A stretch of 64,000 nucleotides of DNA from Methylobacterium bullatum. GTDB lineage: Bacteria > Pseudomonadota > Alphaproteobacteria > Rhizobiales > Beijerinckiaceae. The notes below the pieces were generated by a model. That model was not told the DNA's origin, did not search any database, and saw only the letters and a list, made by a program, of their open reading frames with translations. Below are positions 51,693 to 61,176 of this stretch, one piece after another. The stretch is taken from contig LR743504.1 in assembly GCA_902712845.1 (NCBI GenBank), forward strand, positions 1,834,001 through 1,898,000. The letters run 5' to 3'. The number at the start of each line of letters is the position of its first letter. The first letter of the stretch is position 1. The position numbers and the translations under genes were made by a program.

Positions 51693-52448
51693 TCACGCCG
51701 GCACGCTGCGCGGGGTGTAGACGAAGGGCGTCGCGTCACCGCGCGGGATCAGACGGGTGGCGGATGCACCGATGATGACCATCGTCGCCATGTCCGCCTT
51801 CGTCTCCCGTGCCTGCGCCAGGGTGAGGATTCGGATCGCCTCGTCCGGGCGGGAGACCGCACGGGCGAAAATGACTGGCGTCTCCGGTGCGCGGTGGTCG
51901 GCGGCGAGACCGAGGGCCGCGCCGAGCTGCCAGGGCCGGGCCGAGGAGATCGGGTTGTAGAGCGAGATCACGAAGTCCGCCCGCAGCACCGCCTCCAACC
52001 GGGCGGTGATGACCTCCCAGGGCTTGAGGTTGTCGGACAGTGACATCGCGCAGAAATCGCCGCCCAGCGGCGCGCCGAGGCGGGCGGCGGCCGCCAGCAT
52101 CGCCGTGATGCCGGGCTCGACGGTGATGGAGAGGTGACGCCATGCCGGGTCGCCGGTCTCCACCGCCTCGAAGATCGCCGCCGCCATGGCGAAGACCCCC
52201 GGATCGCCGCCGGACACCACCGCGACCCGGCGGCCGGCGGCAGCGAGCCGGAGGGCATGGCCGGCGCGGTCGATCTCGACGCGGTTGTCGCTGGCGTGTT
52301 TCGTCAGCCCCGGACGGTCGGGCACGCGGCCGACGTAGGGGATGTAGCCGATGAGGTCCTGCGCCTGCGCCAGGGCTTCGCTCGCCGCCTGGGTGAGGAG
52401 ACGCGGATCGCCCGGCCCGAGTCCGACGACCGTGACGGAGCCGGTCAC
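51693..52448 (-). CDS. cobJ: Precorrin-3B C17-methyltransferase
   Basis: A 251-residue methyltransferase that also performs ring contraction of precorrin-3B. The N-terminal VTVVGLGPGDPRLLTQAAS, VAVVSGGDPGVFAMAAAIFE and ISLYNPISSARPWQLG are CobJ/CbiH signatures. The GTG start overlaps the cobI stop (GTGA), with GAGGGG upstream. Last gene of the riboswitch-led operon. Confidence 0.95.
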   Translation of the reverse strand: MTGSVTVVGLGPGDPRLLTQAASEALAQAQDLIGYIPYVGRVPDRPGLTKHASDNRVEIDRAGHALRLAAAGRRVAVVSGGDPGVFAMAAAIFEAVETGDPAWRHLSITVEPGITAMLAAAARLGAPLGGDFCAMSLSDNLKPWEVITARLEAVLRADFVISLYNPISSARPWQLGAALGLAADHRAPETPVIFARAVSRPDEAIRILTLAQARETKADMATMVIIGASATRLIPRGDATPFVYTPRSVPA

Positions 52449-53236
52449 GGGCGGCGCCCCTCGCCGGGCACCAGAACCATCGAGAAGTAGGGGGCGTCAT
52501 CGTCCGGCTTCTCGGCCAGCGCGACCACTTTCTCGCCGGCCATGGTGCCGCGTTCCACATAGACCGCGCGGTCGAGGAGGCCGGTCTCGGCCAACGCCTT
52601 GCGCACCTTCGGCAGGTGGCGGCCGAGTTTCATGATGACGGCGGCGTCGGTGATGCGCAGGCGCTCCACCAGGGCGTCATGGCCCAGCGTCGCCGGGAGG
52701 ATCGTCAGCACATCGTCGCCCCAGGTGATCGGGGTTCCGGCCCTGGTCCAGCAGCCGGACATGCCGGTGACGCCGGGCACCACCTCCACCGGGAAACGGT
52801 CCTTCAGGCGGCGCCACAGATGCATGAACGAGCCGTAGAAGAACGGATCGCCCTCCGACAGGATCGCCACGTCGCGCCCGGCCCCGAGATGGTCGGCGAT
52901 CCGCGTCGCCGCATCGTCGTAGAAGGACGCGAGGGCGGAGACGTACTCGACATGCTCGGGGGGAAGCTCGGTGGTGTAGGGATAGACCAGCGGCATCTCG
53001 CGGGCGGGATCGCGCATCACCGCATCGGCGATGGTGCGGGAATTGCCGCGCCGGCCCTTCTTGCAGAAATGCACCAGCACCGGAGCCTCGGCCAGGAGCT
53101 TCATGGCGCGGACGGTGAGATAATCCGGGTCGCCCGGTCCCATCCCGACGCCATAGAGGGTGCCGGTGGTGACCTGTCGCGGGATCTCGGTGACGTCCGC
53201 CGGCTCGGCGGGGGGAAGCCGCTCGCTCGAATCCAT
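52445..53236 (-). CDS. cobI: Precorrin-2 C20-methyltransferase
   Basis: A 263-residue SAM-dependent methyltransferase, first committed step of the corrin branch after precorrin-2. LYGVGMGPGDPDYLTVRAM, VAILSEGDPFFYGSFMHLW and VEVVPGVTGMSGCW are CobI/CbiL motifs. The ATG at 53236 forms TGATG with the cobH stop; a GTG three bases upstream (53239) is equally possible. Confidence 0.95.
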   Translation of the reverse strand: MDSSERLPPAEPADVTEIPRQVTTGTLYGVGMGPGDPDYLTVRAMKLLAEAPVLVHFCKKGRRGNSRTIADAVMRDPAREMPLVYPYTTELPPEHVEYVSALASFYDDAATRIADHLGAGRDVAILSEGDPFFYGSFMHLWRRLKDRFPVEVVPGVTGMSGCWTRAGTPITWGDDVLTILPATLGHDALVERLRITDAAVIMKLGRHLPKVRKALAETGLLDRAVYVERGTMAGEKVVALAEKPDDDAPYFSMVLVPGEGRRP

Positions 53237-53868
53237 CACTCGATCTCGTTGGCGAGGGCGTTGATCGCGGAGGCGGTCATGGCGCTGCCGCCGCGCCTTC
53301 CGTGAACGACGATGAAGGGCACCCGACCGTCGCGGGCGAGGGCCTCCTTCGATTCCGCGGCCCCCACGAAGCCGACGGGGATGCCGATGACCGCCGCCGG
53401 AGGGGCGACGCCTTCATCGAGCAGTTCGAGCAGCCGGAACAGGGCGGTCGGCGCATTGCCGACGGCGACGATGCTGCCGGGAAGATGCTCGCGCCAGAGT
53501 TCCATGGCGGCGGCCGTGCGGGTCGTGTTCATCTCGGCGGCGAGGCCGGGCACGCGCGGGTCGGTGAGGGTGCAGATCACCCGGTTGTCGGCGGGAAGGC
53601 GCGAGCGGGTGACGCCGTCGGCGACCATGCGCACGTCGCACAGGATCGGTGCGCCGGCCTTGAGCGCGGCCTCGCCGCGGGCGGCGAAATCCTCGGAAGC
53701 TTCCACGTCCTTGGGCAGGTCGGTCATGCCGCAGGCATGAATCATCCGCACGACGACGCGTTCGGCGGTGCCGGAGAAGCGGGCGAGGTCGGCCTCGGCG
53801 CGGATCATGGCGAAGGAGCGGGCGTAGATCGCCTGTCCGTCGCGCAGATAGTCGAGGCGCGAACTCAT
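53236..53868 (-). CDS. cobH: Precorrin-8X methylmutase
   Basis: A 210-residue enzyme that moves a methyl group from C11 to C12 to make hydrogenobyrinic acid. The catalytic histidine is in [17 protein letters not shown] near residue 43, and [11 protein letters not shown] and ALLRLLEL-type text ([13 protein letters not shown]) fit. The ATG at 53868 overlaps the cobG stop by four bases. Confidence 0.96.
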   Translation of the reverse strand: MSSRLDYLRDGQAIYARSFAMIRAEADLARFSGTAERVVVRMIHACGMTDLPKDVEASEDFAARGEAALKAGAPILCDVRMVADGVTRSRLPADNRVICTLTDPRVPGLAAEMNTTRTAAAMELWREHLPGSIVAVGNAPTALFRLLELLDEGVAPPAAVIGIPVGFVGAAESKEALARDGRVPFIVVHGRRGGSAMTASAINALANEIE

Positions 53869-55301
53869 GTCGGTGTCCTGAAAGCGTGGGCGAGGGTGTC
53901 GGGATAGGCCGGATCGGCCCTCCTTACGCGCTCCAGCGCCGCGTCGAAAGTGAGGAGCGTCGCCGGCAACGCATCGGGCCGGCCGTCGAGGACGATGCCA
54001 TAGAGGCCATCGCGCCCGACCAGGGTGAGCGAGGCGGCGGCAGGATGGGCACAGCCCTTGGCGCAGCCGGAGATATGGGCCGACAGTCCTCGCACCGAGA
54101 AGGCCTCGAAGGCGTCGGCCAGCCTCGCCGCGTCGGCCAGGGTCGGAGTCGACCCCGAGGCGCAGGCCGGTGCGCCAGGGCAGGCGGCCACCGCGCCGCG
54201 CGGATCGCCGGGCTCCGTCAGAAAGCCTGCCGCCGCGAGGGTGGTTCGCACCGTCGCTGCCGCCGCCGCGTCGGGGGCGACGAGGAGAGCCCCCCGCGTC
54301 GACGAGAGCCGTAGGGGCTCCGCGCCGAGGGATTCGGTGGCATCGGCGAGGGATTCCAGCATGTCCGCCGTGCAGCGGCCGAAGGGCGCGTCTACCAGGA
54401 TGGCGATGGACGTACTTTCGTTCGGGCGTGAAGCGCGGCGGGGCTCCCTCTCCTGGACGGAGAAGGTTGGGGTGAGGTGTGTCACCGCTTCGGATGTGGA
54501 CCACACCTCACCCTGTCCCTCTCCTTCCAGGAGAGGGGACTCGTGCTGCCTGCGCGCGGTGAGGGGACGTGAGTTCAGGGGAATGAGGCCGGGGCGCGGG
54601 AGCGGAGCGCCGTCCGGGGCCGCTGCGGGGCGCAGGCCCAGGCCGAGGGCCAAGTCGCTCCTCTCCGAGGAGGTTAGATCCCGCATCCGGCGCTGCCCGC
54701 TCCCAGCGAGCCGGCGCAGGGCGGCGTCGAGGGCAGCCAGCACGTCGTCGGCCGGGACATCCCACCAAGCCGCGTCGCCTGCGAGTTGCAACGCCAAGCC
54801 GTCCGCCGTGGCGACGAGATGGCAATCCGGCTGGGCCCCGCCGAGGCAGGCGCCGGACTCCGCCGCCTCGATGGCGACCAGTGCCTTGGGCGGCAGGCCG
54901 GGGATCGCCAGCCCGATCACCTCGATCGACCGGGCCAGGGTCGGAATGTCGATGGCCGTCGCTTCTAGGCCGGCGAGCGGCGCGGTCAGGGTGAGCCGCT
55001 GCGGCCCGCCATCGCCACGTACATCGTCGAGCGCGGCCGCGCCGAAGGCCTCCGCGAGGCCGCAGCGGGTAGCCTCGGTGACGCCCCGGACCTGCAGATT
55101 CGCCCGCGCCGTCACGTCGATATGGCCGTTGCCGAAGCGGCGCGCGCCTTCCGCCACCGTCCGCGCCTGGGCTGGCGTCAGGATACCCAGCGGTGGATGC
55201 ACACGGGCAAGCAGTCCATCCCCCGTCGGCATCGGCCGGGCGAGGCTCGGGCACCAGCCCCGGCGTGCGGGCTCCGGCGAGACGCGGCGCGGCGCGCTCA
55301 T
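53865..55301 (-). CDS. cobG: Precorrin-3B synthase (with in-frame palindromic insert)
   Basis: A 478-residue monooxygenase of the nitrite/sulfite reductase-like family that hydroxylates C20 of precorrin-3A. It has the two ferredoxin-like repeat halves ([20 protein letters not shown]; then [20 protein letters not shown]) and a [4Fe-4S]/siroheme-type cysteine cluster ([14 protein letters not shown] and [11 protein letters not shown]). Residues about 256-285 ([14 protein letters not shown] to [10 protein letters not shown]) are encoded by a palindromic repeat and lie in the linker between halves. The start overlaps the cobN stop. Function should be retained if the loop is solvent-exposed. Confidence 0.93.
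   Translation of the reverse strand: MSAPRRVSPEPARRGWCPSLARPMPTGDGLLARVHPPLGILTPAQARTVAEGARRFGNGHIDVTARANLQVRGVTEATRCGLAEAFGAAALDDVRGDGGPQRLTLTAPLAGLEATAIDIPTLARSIEVIGLAIPGLPPKALVAIEAAESGACLGGAQPDCHLVATADGLALQLAGDAAWWDVPADDVLAALDAALRRLAGSGQRRMRDLTSSERSDLALGLGLRPAAAPDGAPLPRPGLIPLNSRPLTARRQHESPLLEGEGQGEVWSTSEAVTHLTPTFSVQEREPRRASRPNESTSIAILVDAPFGRCTADMLESLADATESLGAEPLRLSSTRGALLVAPDAAAAATVRTTLAAAGFLTEPGDPRGAVAACPGAPACASGSTPTLADAARLADAFEAFSVRGLSAHISGCAKGCAHPAAASLTLVGRDGLYGIVLDGRPDALPATLLTFDAALERVRRADPAYPDTLAHAFRTPT
54447..54536. repeat. Palindromic element inside cobG
   Basis: A 90-base (30-codon) imperfect inverted repeat with ends CCTCTCCTGG and CCAGGAGAGG and inner GGTGAGGTGTG / CACACCTCACC. 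It is translated in frame in cobG as [20 protein letters not shown] and onward. Confidence 0.85.
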
Positions 55302-58300
55302 TCGGCCGCCTCCGGCATCAGTTCGTCGGCGGCCATGGCGTTGCGGCGGGTGGTCCAGAGACCGCGCCGGCGCGCTTCGTCGAACCGTTCGAGGATGGCG
55401 CGGGCGGCATCGGGATTGGCCGCGCGCAGGGCATCGAACATATCGAGATCTGCGATCATCGCGCCGTAGAGCCGGTCGAGATCGGCGTCGGAGATGGCGT
55501 CCGTGGAGGCTGCGAGGACGAAGACCGCGTCGATCCCCTGTGCCAGTTCCTGGGCGCCGCGATAGCCGTGGCGCAACTGCGCCGTGATCCAGCGCGGGTT
55601 CGCGAGCTTGGCGCGGATGAGGCGTGCCGCATCCTCGCGGGCGGTGCGCGCCTTGGGTTTCTCCGGGTCGGCGACGTCGAGGCTGTAGAGCGCGGGAGCG
55701 CGTCCCCCGAGCGCGGCGGCGGCGGAGAACCCGCCCATGGCATCGGCCGCGGCATCGCCGTCGAGGAGGTCGCGTTCGGCGACGTCGAAGGCGTGGACAT
55801 AGGCATCGGCCTGCGCGACGCGGGCGGGGAAGCCCGCATCGGCCTTGTCCTCGGTCCCGCCATAGGCATGCGAGGTGGCGTCGAGATACGCCCGGCCGAG
55901 ATCGTCGCGGCTCTGCCAGGCTCCGTCGAGGGCGAGTTCGCCGGCACCGGCGCCGTAGCGGCCGGGCGCTGCGCCGTAGACGCGGGCGGAGGGCTCGCCC
56001 CGGCGGCGCGCGGCGGCGAGCGGATTCTCGTCGTCCTCCTCGTCGCGCTCGCCGACGGCAGATGCCGCGCGGGCGAGGAGGGAGAGGGTTTCGGGAAAGG
56101 TGTCGCGGAACGCGCCCGACACGCGCAAGGTCACGTCGATGCGCGGTCGGTCGAGGAGGGCCAGCGGCATCACCTCGAAACCGGTGACGCGGGTCGAGGC
56201 ATGGTCCCAGGTCGGGCGCACGCCCATGAGTGCCAGGGCATGCGCCACGTCCTCGCCGCCGGTGCGCAGGGTCGGCGAGGCCCAGAGATCCATGACGATG
56301 CGGGCCGGGTATTCGCCCTCGTCCTGCAGGTAGCGCCGCACCACCGCATCGGCGGCTTTCGAGCCGAGCAGGGTGGCGGCCCGCGTCGGCAGGCTGCGCG
56401 GATCCAGTGTGGTGAGGTTGCGCCCCGTGGGCATCACGTCGGTGCGGCCGCGCGAGGGCGAGCCGGCGGGGCCGGGGGGAACGAAGCGTCCGTCGAGGGC
56501 CGCCAGCAGCCCCTCGCGCTCGGCCGCCGCGCAGGCTGTCACGGGGTCCAGCGCACCGTCGGGGGCCTGCCCGAACACGTGGAGCCCGTCGCGGGTGGTC
56601 ACCTCGCCGAGATCGCACAGATGCGCGTCGAGGGCCGTGAGCGCGTCGGCCATGGGAGTGTCGGCGTCGATCCCGGCGCCGGACAGAAGTCCGGCATCGG
56701 CGGCATCGTCGAGAATCGCGCGGGCGATGATCTCGGCCCGGCGCGGGTCGAGGACGCTGGCCGAGGAATATTCCTCCACGAGTTCACGCAGCCGCGCGGC
56801 CTCCGGGGTCAGGCCGGCGCATTCGGTCTGGGGCGTGAGGTGGCCGAGGGCTATGCCGCCGAGCCGGCGCTTCACCGGGGCCGCCTCGCCGGGATCGTCG
56901 ACGATGAAAGGGTAGATCACGGGCAGATGCCCGATCGCCCGCGCCGGCCAGCAGGCCGGCGACAAGGCCACCGCCTTACCCGGCAGCCATTCGGTGGTGC
57001 CGTGGGTGCCGAGATGGATCAGGGCGTCGAACCGCTCCCGCAATCCGAGATGGAAGGCGAGATAAGCATGGGTCGGCGGCTCGTCGGGGTCGTGGTAGCC
57101 GGCCTTTCGGTCGGCCGCCCGGCCACGGTCGGGCTGAAGGAAGACGGCGAGGCGTCCTCTCGTCCAACCAATGACCTCATCCTGAGGTGCCGCATCAGCG
57201 GCCTCGAAGGAGGCTTCCAGATCTCTCTGAGGCAGCTGGAAGCCTCCTTCGAGGCCGGCGCTGCGCTCCGGCGCCTCAGGATGAGGTCGTGGGGGGGAAG
57301 GGGTGGTGGTCACGACCATCGGGAAGCGGAACGCCCCGTCGACACAGACCGGGTCGGCCTCCGGCTCGCCCCACCGTCGATCGAGCGTGTCGCGCTCGTC
57401 CGGCGACAGGGTGGCGAGCCAGTCGCGATAGGCCGCGAGCGATACCGCGAAGGTTGGAGCGTCCTTCGTCAGTGCGAGCATCAGAGCGTCCGGCTCCGGC
57501 AGGGAGCCCACCGAATAACCGGCCCGCCGCAGCGTCTCCGCGATGGTTCCCGCGCTCGCGGGTGTGTCGAGCCCCACGGCGAAGCCCGCCCGGCCGCCTC
57601 GGGCGGGGTAGTCGGACAGGACCAGGGCGAGGCGGCGCGAGGCGCGCGGCCGGTGTTTCAGCGTTACCCAGGCGGAGGCGCGGTCCGCCAGGGCCGCGAT
57701 TCCGGCCGGGAAGGGCACGGCGCGGCGCTCGCTGAACCCGTCGATCTCCGGCCCGTCCTCCTTGAACGAGATCGGGAACCCGGAGAGCCGTCCATCGAAC
57801 TCTGGAAGCGCCACCTGCATGGCGAGGTCGGCGGCGTTCATCCCTCGCGCCGAGGCCTCCCAGGCCCCCCGAGCGGCCCCGATCGTATAGGCCTGGAGGA
57901 TGGGCGCATCGGCCCCATCCAGGACGAAGCCGGCATCCTCCCGCGCGGAGAAGGCCGTTGCCGCGATGACAATGTCCGGGCTTCTTGCGGCCAGGGCCTC
58001 CTGCACGGCATCGAGGGCGAGCGGGTCCTTGAGGCTTGCCACCGCGAGGGTGGCGGCTCCGATGCCGCGCTCGCCGAGGGCCGCGATCAGCTCGGCCACC
58101 GGCCGGGTGTCGCCGCCGAGCACGGCCGAGCGATAGACCAGGATAAGGGCGAGGGGGCGGTCCCGACCTGCGGCGGCGAGGGCGGTCTCGTTTGCGACCG
58201 GTCCGCAGCCCGGGCACCAGGCAAAGCCGCGCGGCAGGGCGACCGGCGGCAGCGCTTCAACCGCGTTCCCGATCTCGCGGGAGAGGCGCCGGATCATCCG

Positions 58301-58780
58301 GCGCAGGTTGTCGGATCCGCCCGCGCGGCAATAACCCTCGAGTGTCTCCACCAGTTCGGGAGCCACCGTCGAGAAGGCGGTGAGGCGGGGATCGGGCTTG
58401 TCGCAGCCCGGAATGACGGCGAGCTTCACGCCGTTCGCGCGGGCGGCCGCGGCAGCGCGTTCGACGCCGTAGCGCCAGTAATCGAGGCCACCGAGGCAGC
58501 GGATGACCACGAATTTCGACCGCGCGATCACGCCGTCCACGTAGAGATCGACGGACATCGGATGGCGCAGCCGCGCCAGCTTGGCGAGCCGAAGTGTCGG
58601 GACGTCGACCGCCGACGAATCCCGTGCCGCCGCCTCCCGCTCAGCCGCATGCGCACCGGCCATGCCGGAGAGATCCGAATCGGTGAAGGACAGGAACACG
58701 ATGTCGCCGGGCGCCTGGCCCAGATCGATGGCGGCTTCGCCCTCGTCGAGGGAGACCGTGTCGATTCGGATCAGATGCAT
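55298..58780 (-). CDS. cobN: Cobaltochelatase subunit CobN (with in-frame palindromic insert)
   Basis: The 1160-residue large subunit of the aerobic cobaltochelatase, which inserts cobalt into hydrogenobyrinic a,c-diamide with CobS and CobT. It begins MHLIRIDTVSLDEGEAAIDL. Typical segments are FAWCPGCGPVANET, DRGRAADRKAGYHDPDEPPT, FDALIHLGTHGTTEWLPGKA, NPRWITAQLRHGYRGAQELA and DLDMFDALRAANP. Residues about 498-536 (PHPEAPERSAGLEGGFQLPQ and on) come from a palindromic repeat inserted right before LAVFLQPDRGR. The length is within range even with the insert. Preceded by a DUF4349 gene (13-base gap). Confidence 0.95.
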   Translation of the reverse strand: MHLIRIDTVSLDEGEAAIDLGQAPGDIVFLSFTDSDLSGMAGAHAAEREAAARDSSAVDVPTLRLAKLARLRHPMSVDLYVDGVIARSKFVVIRCLGGLDYWRYGVERAAAAARANGVKLAVIPGCDKPDPRLTAFSTVAPELVETLEGYCRAGGSDNLRRMIRRLSREIGNAVEALPPVALPRGFAWCPGCGPVANETALAAAGRDRPLALILVYRSAVLGGDTRPVAELIAALGERGIGAATLAVASLKDPLALDAVQEALAARSPDIVIAATAFSAREDAGFVLDGADAPILQAYTIGAARGAWEASARGMNAADLAMQVALPEFDGRLSGFPISFKEDGPEIDGFSERRAVPFPAGIAALADRASAWVTLKHRPRASRRLALVLSDYPARGGRAGFAVGLDTPASAGTIAETLRRAGYSVGSLPEPDALMLALTKDAPTFAVSLAAYRDWLATLSPDERDTLDRRWGEPEADPVCVDGAFRFPMVVTTTPSPPRPHPEAPERSAGLEGGFQLPQRDLEASFEAADAAPQDEVIGWTRGRLAVFLQPDRGRAADRKAGYHDPDEPPTHAYLAFHLGLRERFDALIHLGTHGTTEWLPGKAVALSPACWPARAIGHLPVIYPFIVDDPGEAAPVKRRLGGIALGHLTPQTECAGLTPEAARLRELVEEYSSASVLDPRRAEIIARAILDDAADAGLLSGAGIDADTPMADALTALDAHLCDLGEVTTRDGLHVFGQAPDGALDPVTACAAAEREGLLAALDGRFVPPGPAGSPSRGRTDVMPTGRNLTTLDPRSLPTRAATLLGSKAADAVVRRYLQDEGEYPARIVMDLWASPTLRTGGEDVAHALALMGVRPTWDHASTRVTGFEVMPLALLDRPRIDVTLRVSGAFRDTFPETLSLLARAASAVGERDEEDDENPLAAARRRGEPSARVYGAAPGRYGAGAGELALDGAWQSRDDLGRAYLDATSHAYGGTEDKADAGFPARVAQADAYVHAFDVAERDLLDGDAAADAMGGFSAAAALGGRAPALYSLDVADPEKPKARTAREDAARLIRAKLANPRWITAQLRHGYRGAQELAQGIDAVFVLAASTDAISDADLDRLYGAMIADLDMFDALRAANPDAARAILERFDEARRRGLWTTRRNAMAADELMPEAAE
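57173..57288. repeat. Dispersed palindromic repeat, copy 3, inside cobN
   Basis: Ends GACCTCATCCTGAGG and CCTCAGGATGAGGTC with inner CCTCGAAGGAGGCTTCCAG and CTGGAAGCCTCCTTCGAGG. Same family as copies at 8446 and 51536, but located within the cobN coding sequence and read through in frame. Confidence 0.92.
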
Positions 58781-58793
58781 GGGCGGCGCGCCG

Positions 58794-59726
58794 TCATGGC
58801 TGTGCCCTGGAGGACGTCCGCTCGGTCACGGCGCTTCGGCGTCCGCGCCGGCGCCACAGCGCGCGAAGGAGAAGCACGCCGATCAGCACCAGCGGTAACC
58901 ATGGCAGGCCGGCGACGACGAAGCGCAAGGCCGATGCGGCGCTCGCGCCGAAGGTCTGGCCCGCCTGAGCCCATGCTTCCTCCACGGGGGCGAGAGGCCC
59001 GGCCCTCGCCTCGTCGGAGCGCAGGGCGACGGAGACGAGCTCGGTGTCGACGCGCTGGTTCAGGCCGCGCTGCTTGGCATCGGCTTCCTCGATCTGCGAC
59101 TGAACCTGCGCCAATTCCTGTGCGATGCGGATCAGATCCTCCACGCGCGGGTCGGGCCGTGCGGCGATCGCGTCGAGCCGGGCGCGATAGGCGGTGAGTT
59201 GGGTCAAGCGCCGGCCGCCATCCTCGATGGCGTCCGTCAGGTCGTCGGCACGCGTCGATTGGCTCCGAAGTACGACGTCACCCGCCGTCTCGCCGGGGAG
59301 GGGCGCCGTGACGAAGGCCATGAAGGGCGCGACGGATTCATGCGGCAGTCGGACCTGGACCTGCGCCTGCGGACGGCCCGCAGGCCTCTGGCCATCGTCG
59401 ATGGACGCAGCGACGAGGACACATTTCAGGGCCGCCTCGTTCAGGCAGCGGTCGCGCGCCGCCTCGAAATGCGCGTTCACCCGCTGGGGCGGCAATCCGA
59501 TGGTCAGGTCGTGGGTATAGGCGAGCTTCACATCGCTCGTCTGGGCCAGAGGACGGGCCACCGGATTGAGGCGTGCCATCGCCCGGCTGTCCGAGGTTTG
59601 AAACTCCGGTTTGGGCGGACGTGAATCCGAGCAGCCACCGATCGCCGCGAGAGCCGCCAGGCCGGACGCGGCCACGAGGCCGCTGCACCCGCGCGCCGGC
59701 ATCCGTCGGGCGGTCAACGCGCTCAC
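58794..59726 (-). CDS. DUF4349 domain-containing lipoprotein
   Basis: A 310-residue putative lipoprotein. A basic n-region and hydrophobic segment end in AALAAIGGCSDSRPP (lipobox Cys about residue 32). The DUF4349 region spans about 60-290 and has a coiled coil (LTQLTAYRARLDAIAARPDP, LAQVQSQIEEADAKQRGLNQ) and a C-terminal membrane helix (LPWLPLVLIGVLLLRALW). It overlaps the cobW stop (ATGA) and lies 13 bases before cobN, so it is part of the B12 operon. Family function is unknown; envelope-linked metal or cobalamin handling is speculation. Confidence 0.82.
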   Translation of the reverse strand: MSALTARRMPARGCSGLVAASGLAALAAIGGCSDSRPPKPEFQTSDSRAMARLNPVARPLAQTSDVKLAYTHDLTIGLPPQRVNAHFEAARDRCLNEAALKCVLVAASIDDGQRPAGRPQAQVQVRLPHESVAPFMAFVTAPLPGETAGDVVLRSQSTRADDLTDAIEDGGRRLTQLTAYRARLDAIAARPDPRVEDLIRIAQELAQVQSQIEEADAKQRGLNQRVDTELVSVALRSDEARAGPLAPVEEAWAQAGQTFGASAASALRFVVAGLPWLPLVLIGVLLLRALWRRRGRRSAVTERTSSRAQP

Positions 59727-60757
59727 CCCGCCAGGGCGGCTGCCACCGCCCCCTGGTCGAAACCCTTCAGCCCGATGACCACGAGCCGGCCGTCGCGGTT
59801 CTCGCTCGCCCGCCAGGGGCGGTCGTAGTGATGGGCGATGCGGGCACCGACGCCCTGGACCACGAGGCGCATCGGCTTGCCGGTGACCTCGGCGAAGCCC
59901 TTGATCCGCAGCACGCCGCTGGTCTCGGCGGCGCGGGCGACGCGGGAGGCCAGATCCTCGGCGCTCGCCGTGGCAGGCACGGCAATGGCCACGGAGTCGA
60001 AATCGTCGTGATCGTGGTCCTCGCCCTCGCCGTGATGGGAGGGGCGGGCGTCGAGATCGTCCTCGGCGGCGGCACCGAGACCGAGGATCACGCGTGGGTC
60101 GAGGCGGCCATGTTCGGCCTCGACCATCTTCACCGCGCGGGGCAGTTGGCGCTCCACCTCGGCGCGGACCTTGGCCTTGCCGGCTTCGTCGAGGAGGTCG
60201 GCCTTGTTCATGACCACGAGGTCGGCGCAGAGGAGCTGGTCCTCGAACACCTCTTCCAGCGGGTTGTCGTGATCGACGCTGGCATCGTCGGCGCGCTGGG
60301 CGGCGAGGGCCGCCGGATCGTCGGCGAAGAAGCCCGCCGCGACGGCCGGTCCGTCGATGACCGCGATTACCCCGTCGACGGTCACCCGCGAGCGGATGGC
60401 CGGCCAGTGGAAGGCCTGGACCAGGGGCTTCGGCAGAGCGAGGCCGGAGGTCTCGATGAGGATGTGCTCGGGCGGATCGGTGCGGTCGAGCAGCTTGTTC
60501 AGGGCGGGCACGAAATCGTCGGCCACGGTGCAGCAGATACAGCCATTGGCCAGTTCCACGATGTCCTCGTCCTGGCAGCCCTCAATGCCACAGGCGGCCA
60601 GGAACGATCCGTCGAAGCCGATATCGCCGAACTCGTTGACGATGATGGCGAGCCGACGACCGCCGGCATTCTCCACGAGGTGACGGACGAGGGTCGTCTT
60701 GCCGGCTCCGAGGAAGCCGGTGACGATGGTGCAGGGGATCTTCTCGACGATGCTCAT
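59723..60757 (-). CDS. cobW: CobW family GTPase
   Basis: A 344-residue COG0523 GTPase (metallochaperone). The P-loop TGFLGAGKTTLVRHL is at residues about 13-27, the CxCC metal site in ANGCICCTVADDF near 72, and VMNKADLLDE gives the GTP-specificity motif. A His/Asp-rich stretch (SHHGEGEDHDHDDFD) lies about residue 235-249, then the CobW_C domain. It is thought to deliver cobalt to the CobN chelatase. The ATG at 60757 overlaps the DUF1636 stop (ATGA). Confidence 0.95.
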   Translation of the reverse strand: MSIVEKIPCTIVTGFLGAGKTTLVRHLVENAGGRRLAIIVNEFGDIGFDGSFLAACGIEGCQDEDIVELANGCICCTVADDFVPALNKLLDRTDPPEHILIETSGLALPKPLVQAFHWPAIRSRVTVDGVIAVIDGPAVAAGFFADDPAALAAQRADDASVDHDNPLEEVFEDQLLCADLVVMNKADLLDEAGKAKVRAEVERQLPRAVKMVEAEHGRLDPRVILGLGAAAEDDLDARPSHHGEGEDHDHDDFDSVAIAVPATASAEDLASRVARAAETSGVLRIKGFAEVTGKPMRLVVQGVGARIAHHYDRPWRASENRDGRLVVIGLKGFDQGAVAAALAG

Positions 60758-61176
60758 TCGGCGGCGTCCGGAATTCTGCCCGCGTGACGCGGGGGAAACG
60801 GGGGAATGCGGGCGACGACGCCTTTGCGGAACGCTTCCGGCCGTGCCTTCCAGGGCACGATACCGTCGGGCGTCTCCGCATACAGGCCGATGCCCGCGAG
60901 GATGGTCCTGGCGGACTCGACCGGGTTGAGATCGCCGTAGACGTAGGTCCAGCGGCCTTCGGACGCCACGGCGACCGTGCAGGGGCGCTTGCAGACCGAC
61001 AGGCACTCCACGCTCTCGACCGCGATGCCCTCGATGGCGGCTTCCGTCACCGCGTCGCGCAGCGCCGAGACGAGGCGGGCCCCGGCGCGGGGCTCGGACG
61101 TGTCGCCGGCCGTACGACAGGTGGCGCAGACATAGAGTACGACCGGGCTGCCGGCCTGGATGTCCTCGTCAGGCAT
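60754..61176 (-). CDS. DUF1636 family metal-binding protein
   Basis: A 140-residue thioredoxin-like [2Fe-2S]-type protein. The cysteine pattern VLYVCATCRTAG, then ECLSVCKRPCTVAVAS, matches DUF1636 proteins that regularly neighbour cobW and cobN. It may be a ferredoxin-like electron carrier for CobG or a metal-binding helper. It overlaps cbtA by eight bases. The exact function is unestablished. Confidence 0.9.
   Translation of the reverse strand: MPDEDIQAGSPVVLYVCATCRTAGDTSEPRAGARLVSALRDAVTEAAIEGIAVESVECLSVCKRPCTVAVASEGRWTYVYGDLNPVESARTILAGIGLYAETPDGIVPWKARPEAFRKGVVARIPPFPPRHAGRIPDAAE

Noticed and set aside
57173..57288. Intein or intron in CobN
   Set aside because: The element is too short, lacks splicing motifs and is instead a palindromic repeat found elsewhere in the window.
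55193..59197. A 1334-codon plus-strand frame opposite cobN
   Set aside because: Shadow of cobN on the other strand; no ribosome site or domain, while the minus strand carries a clear CobN.
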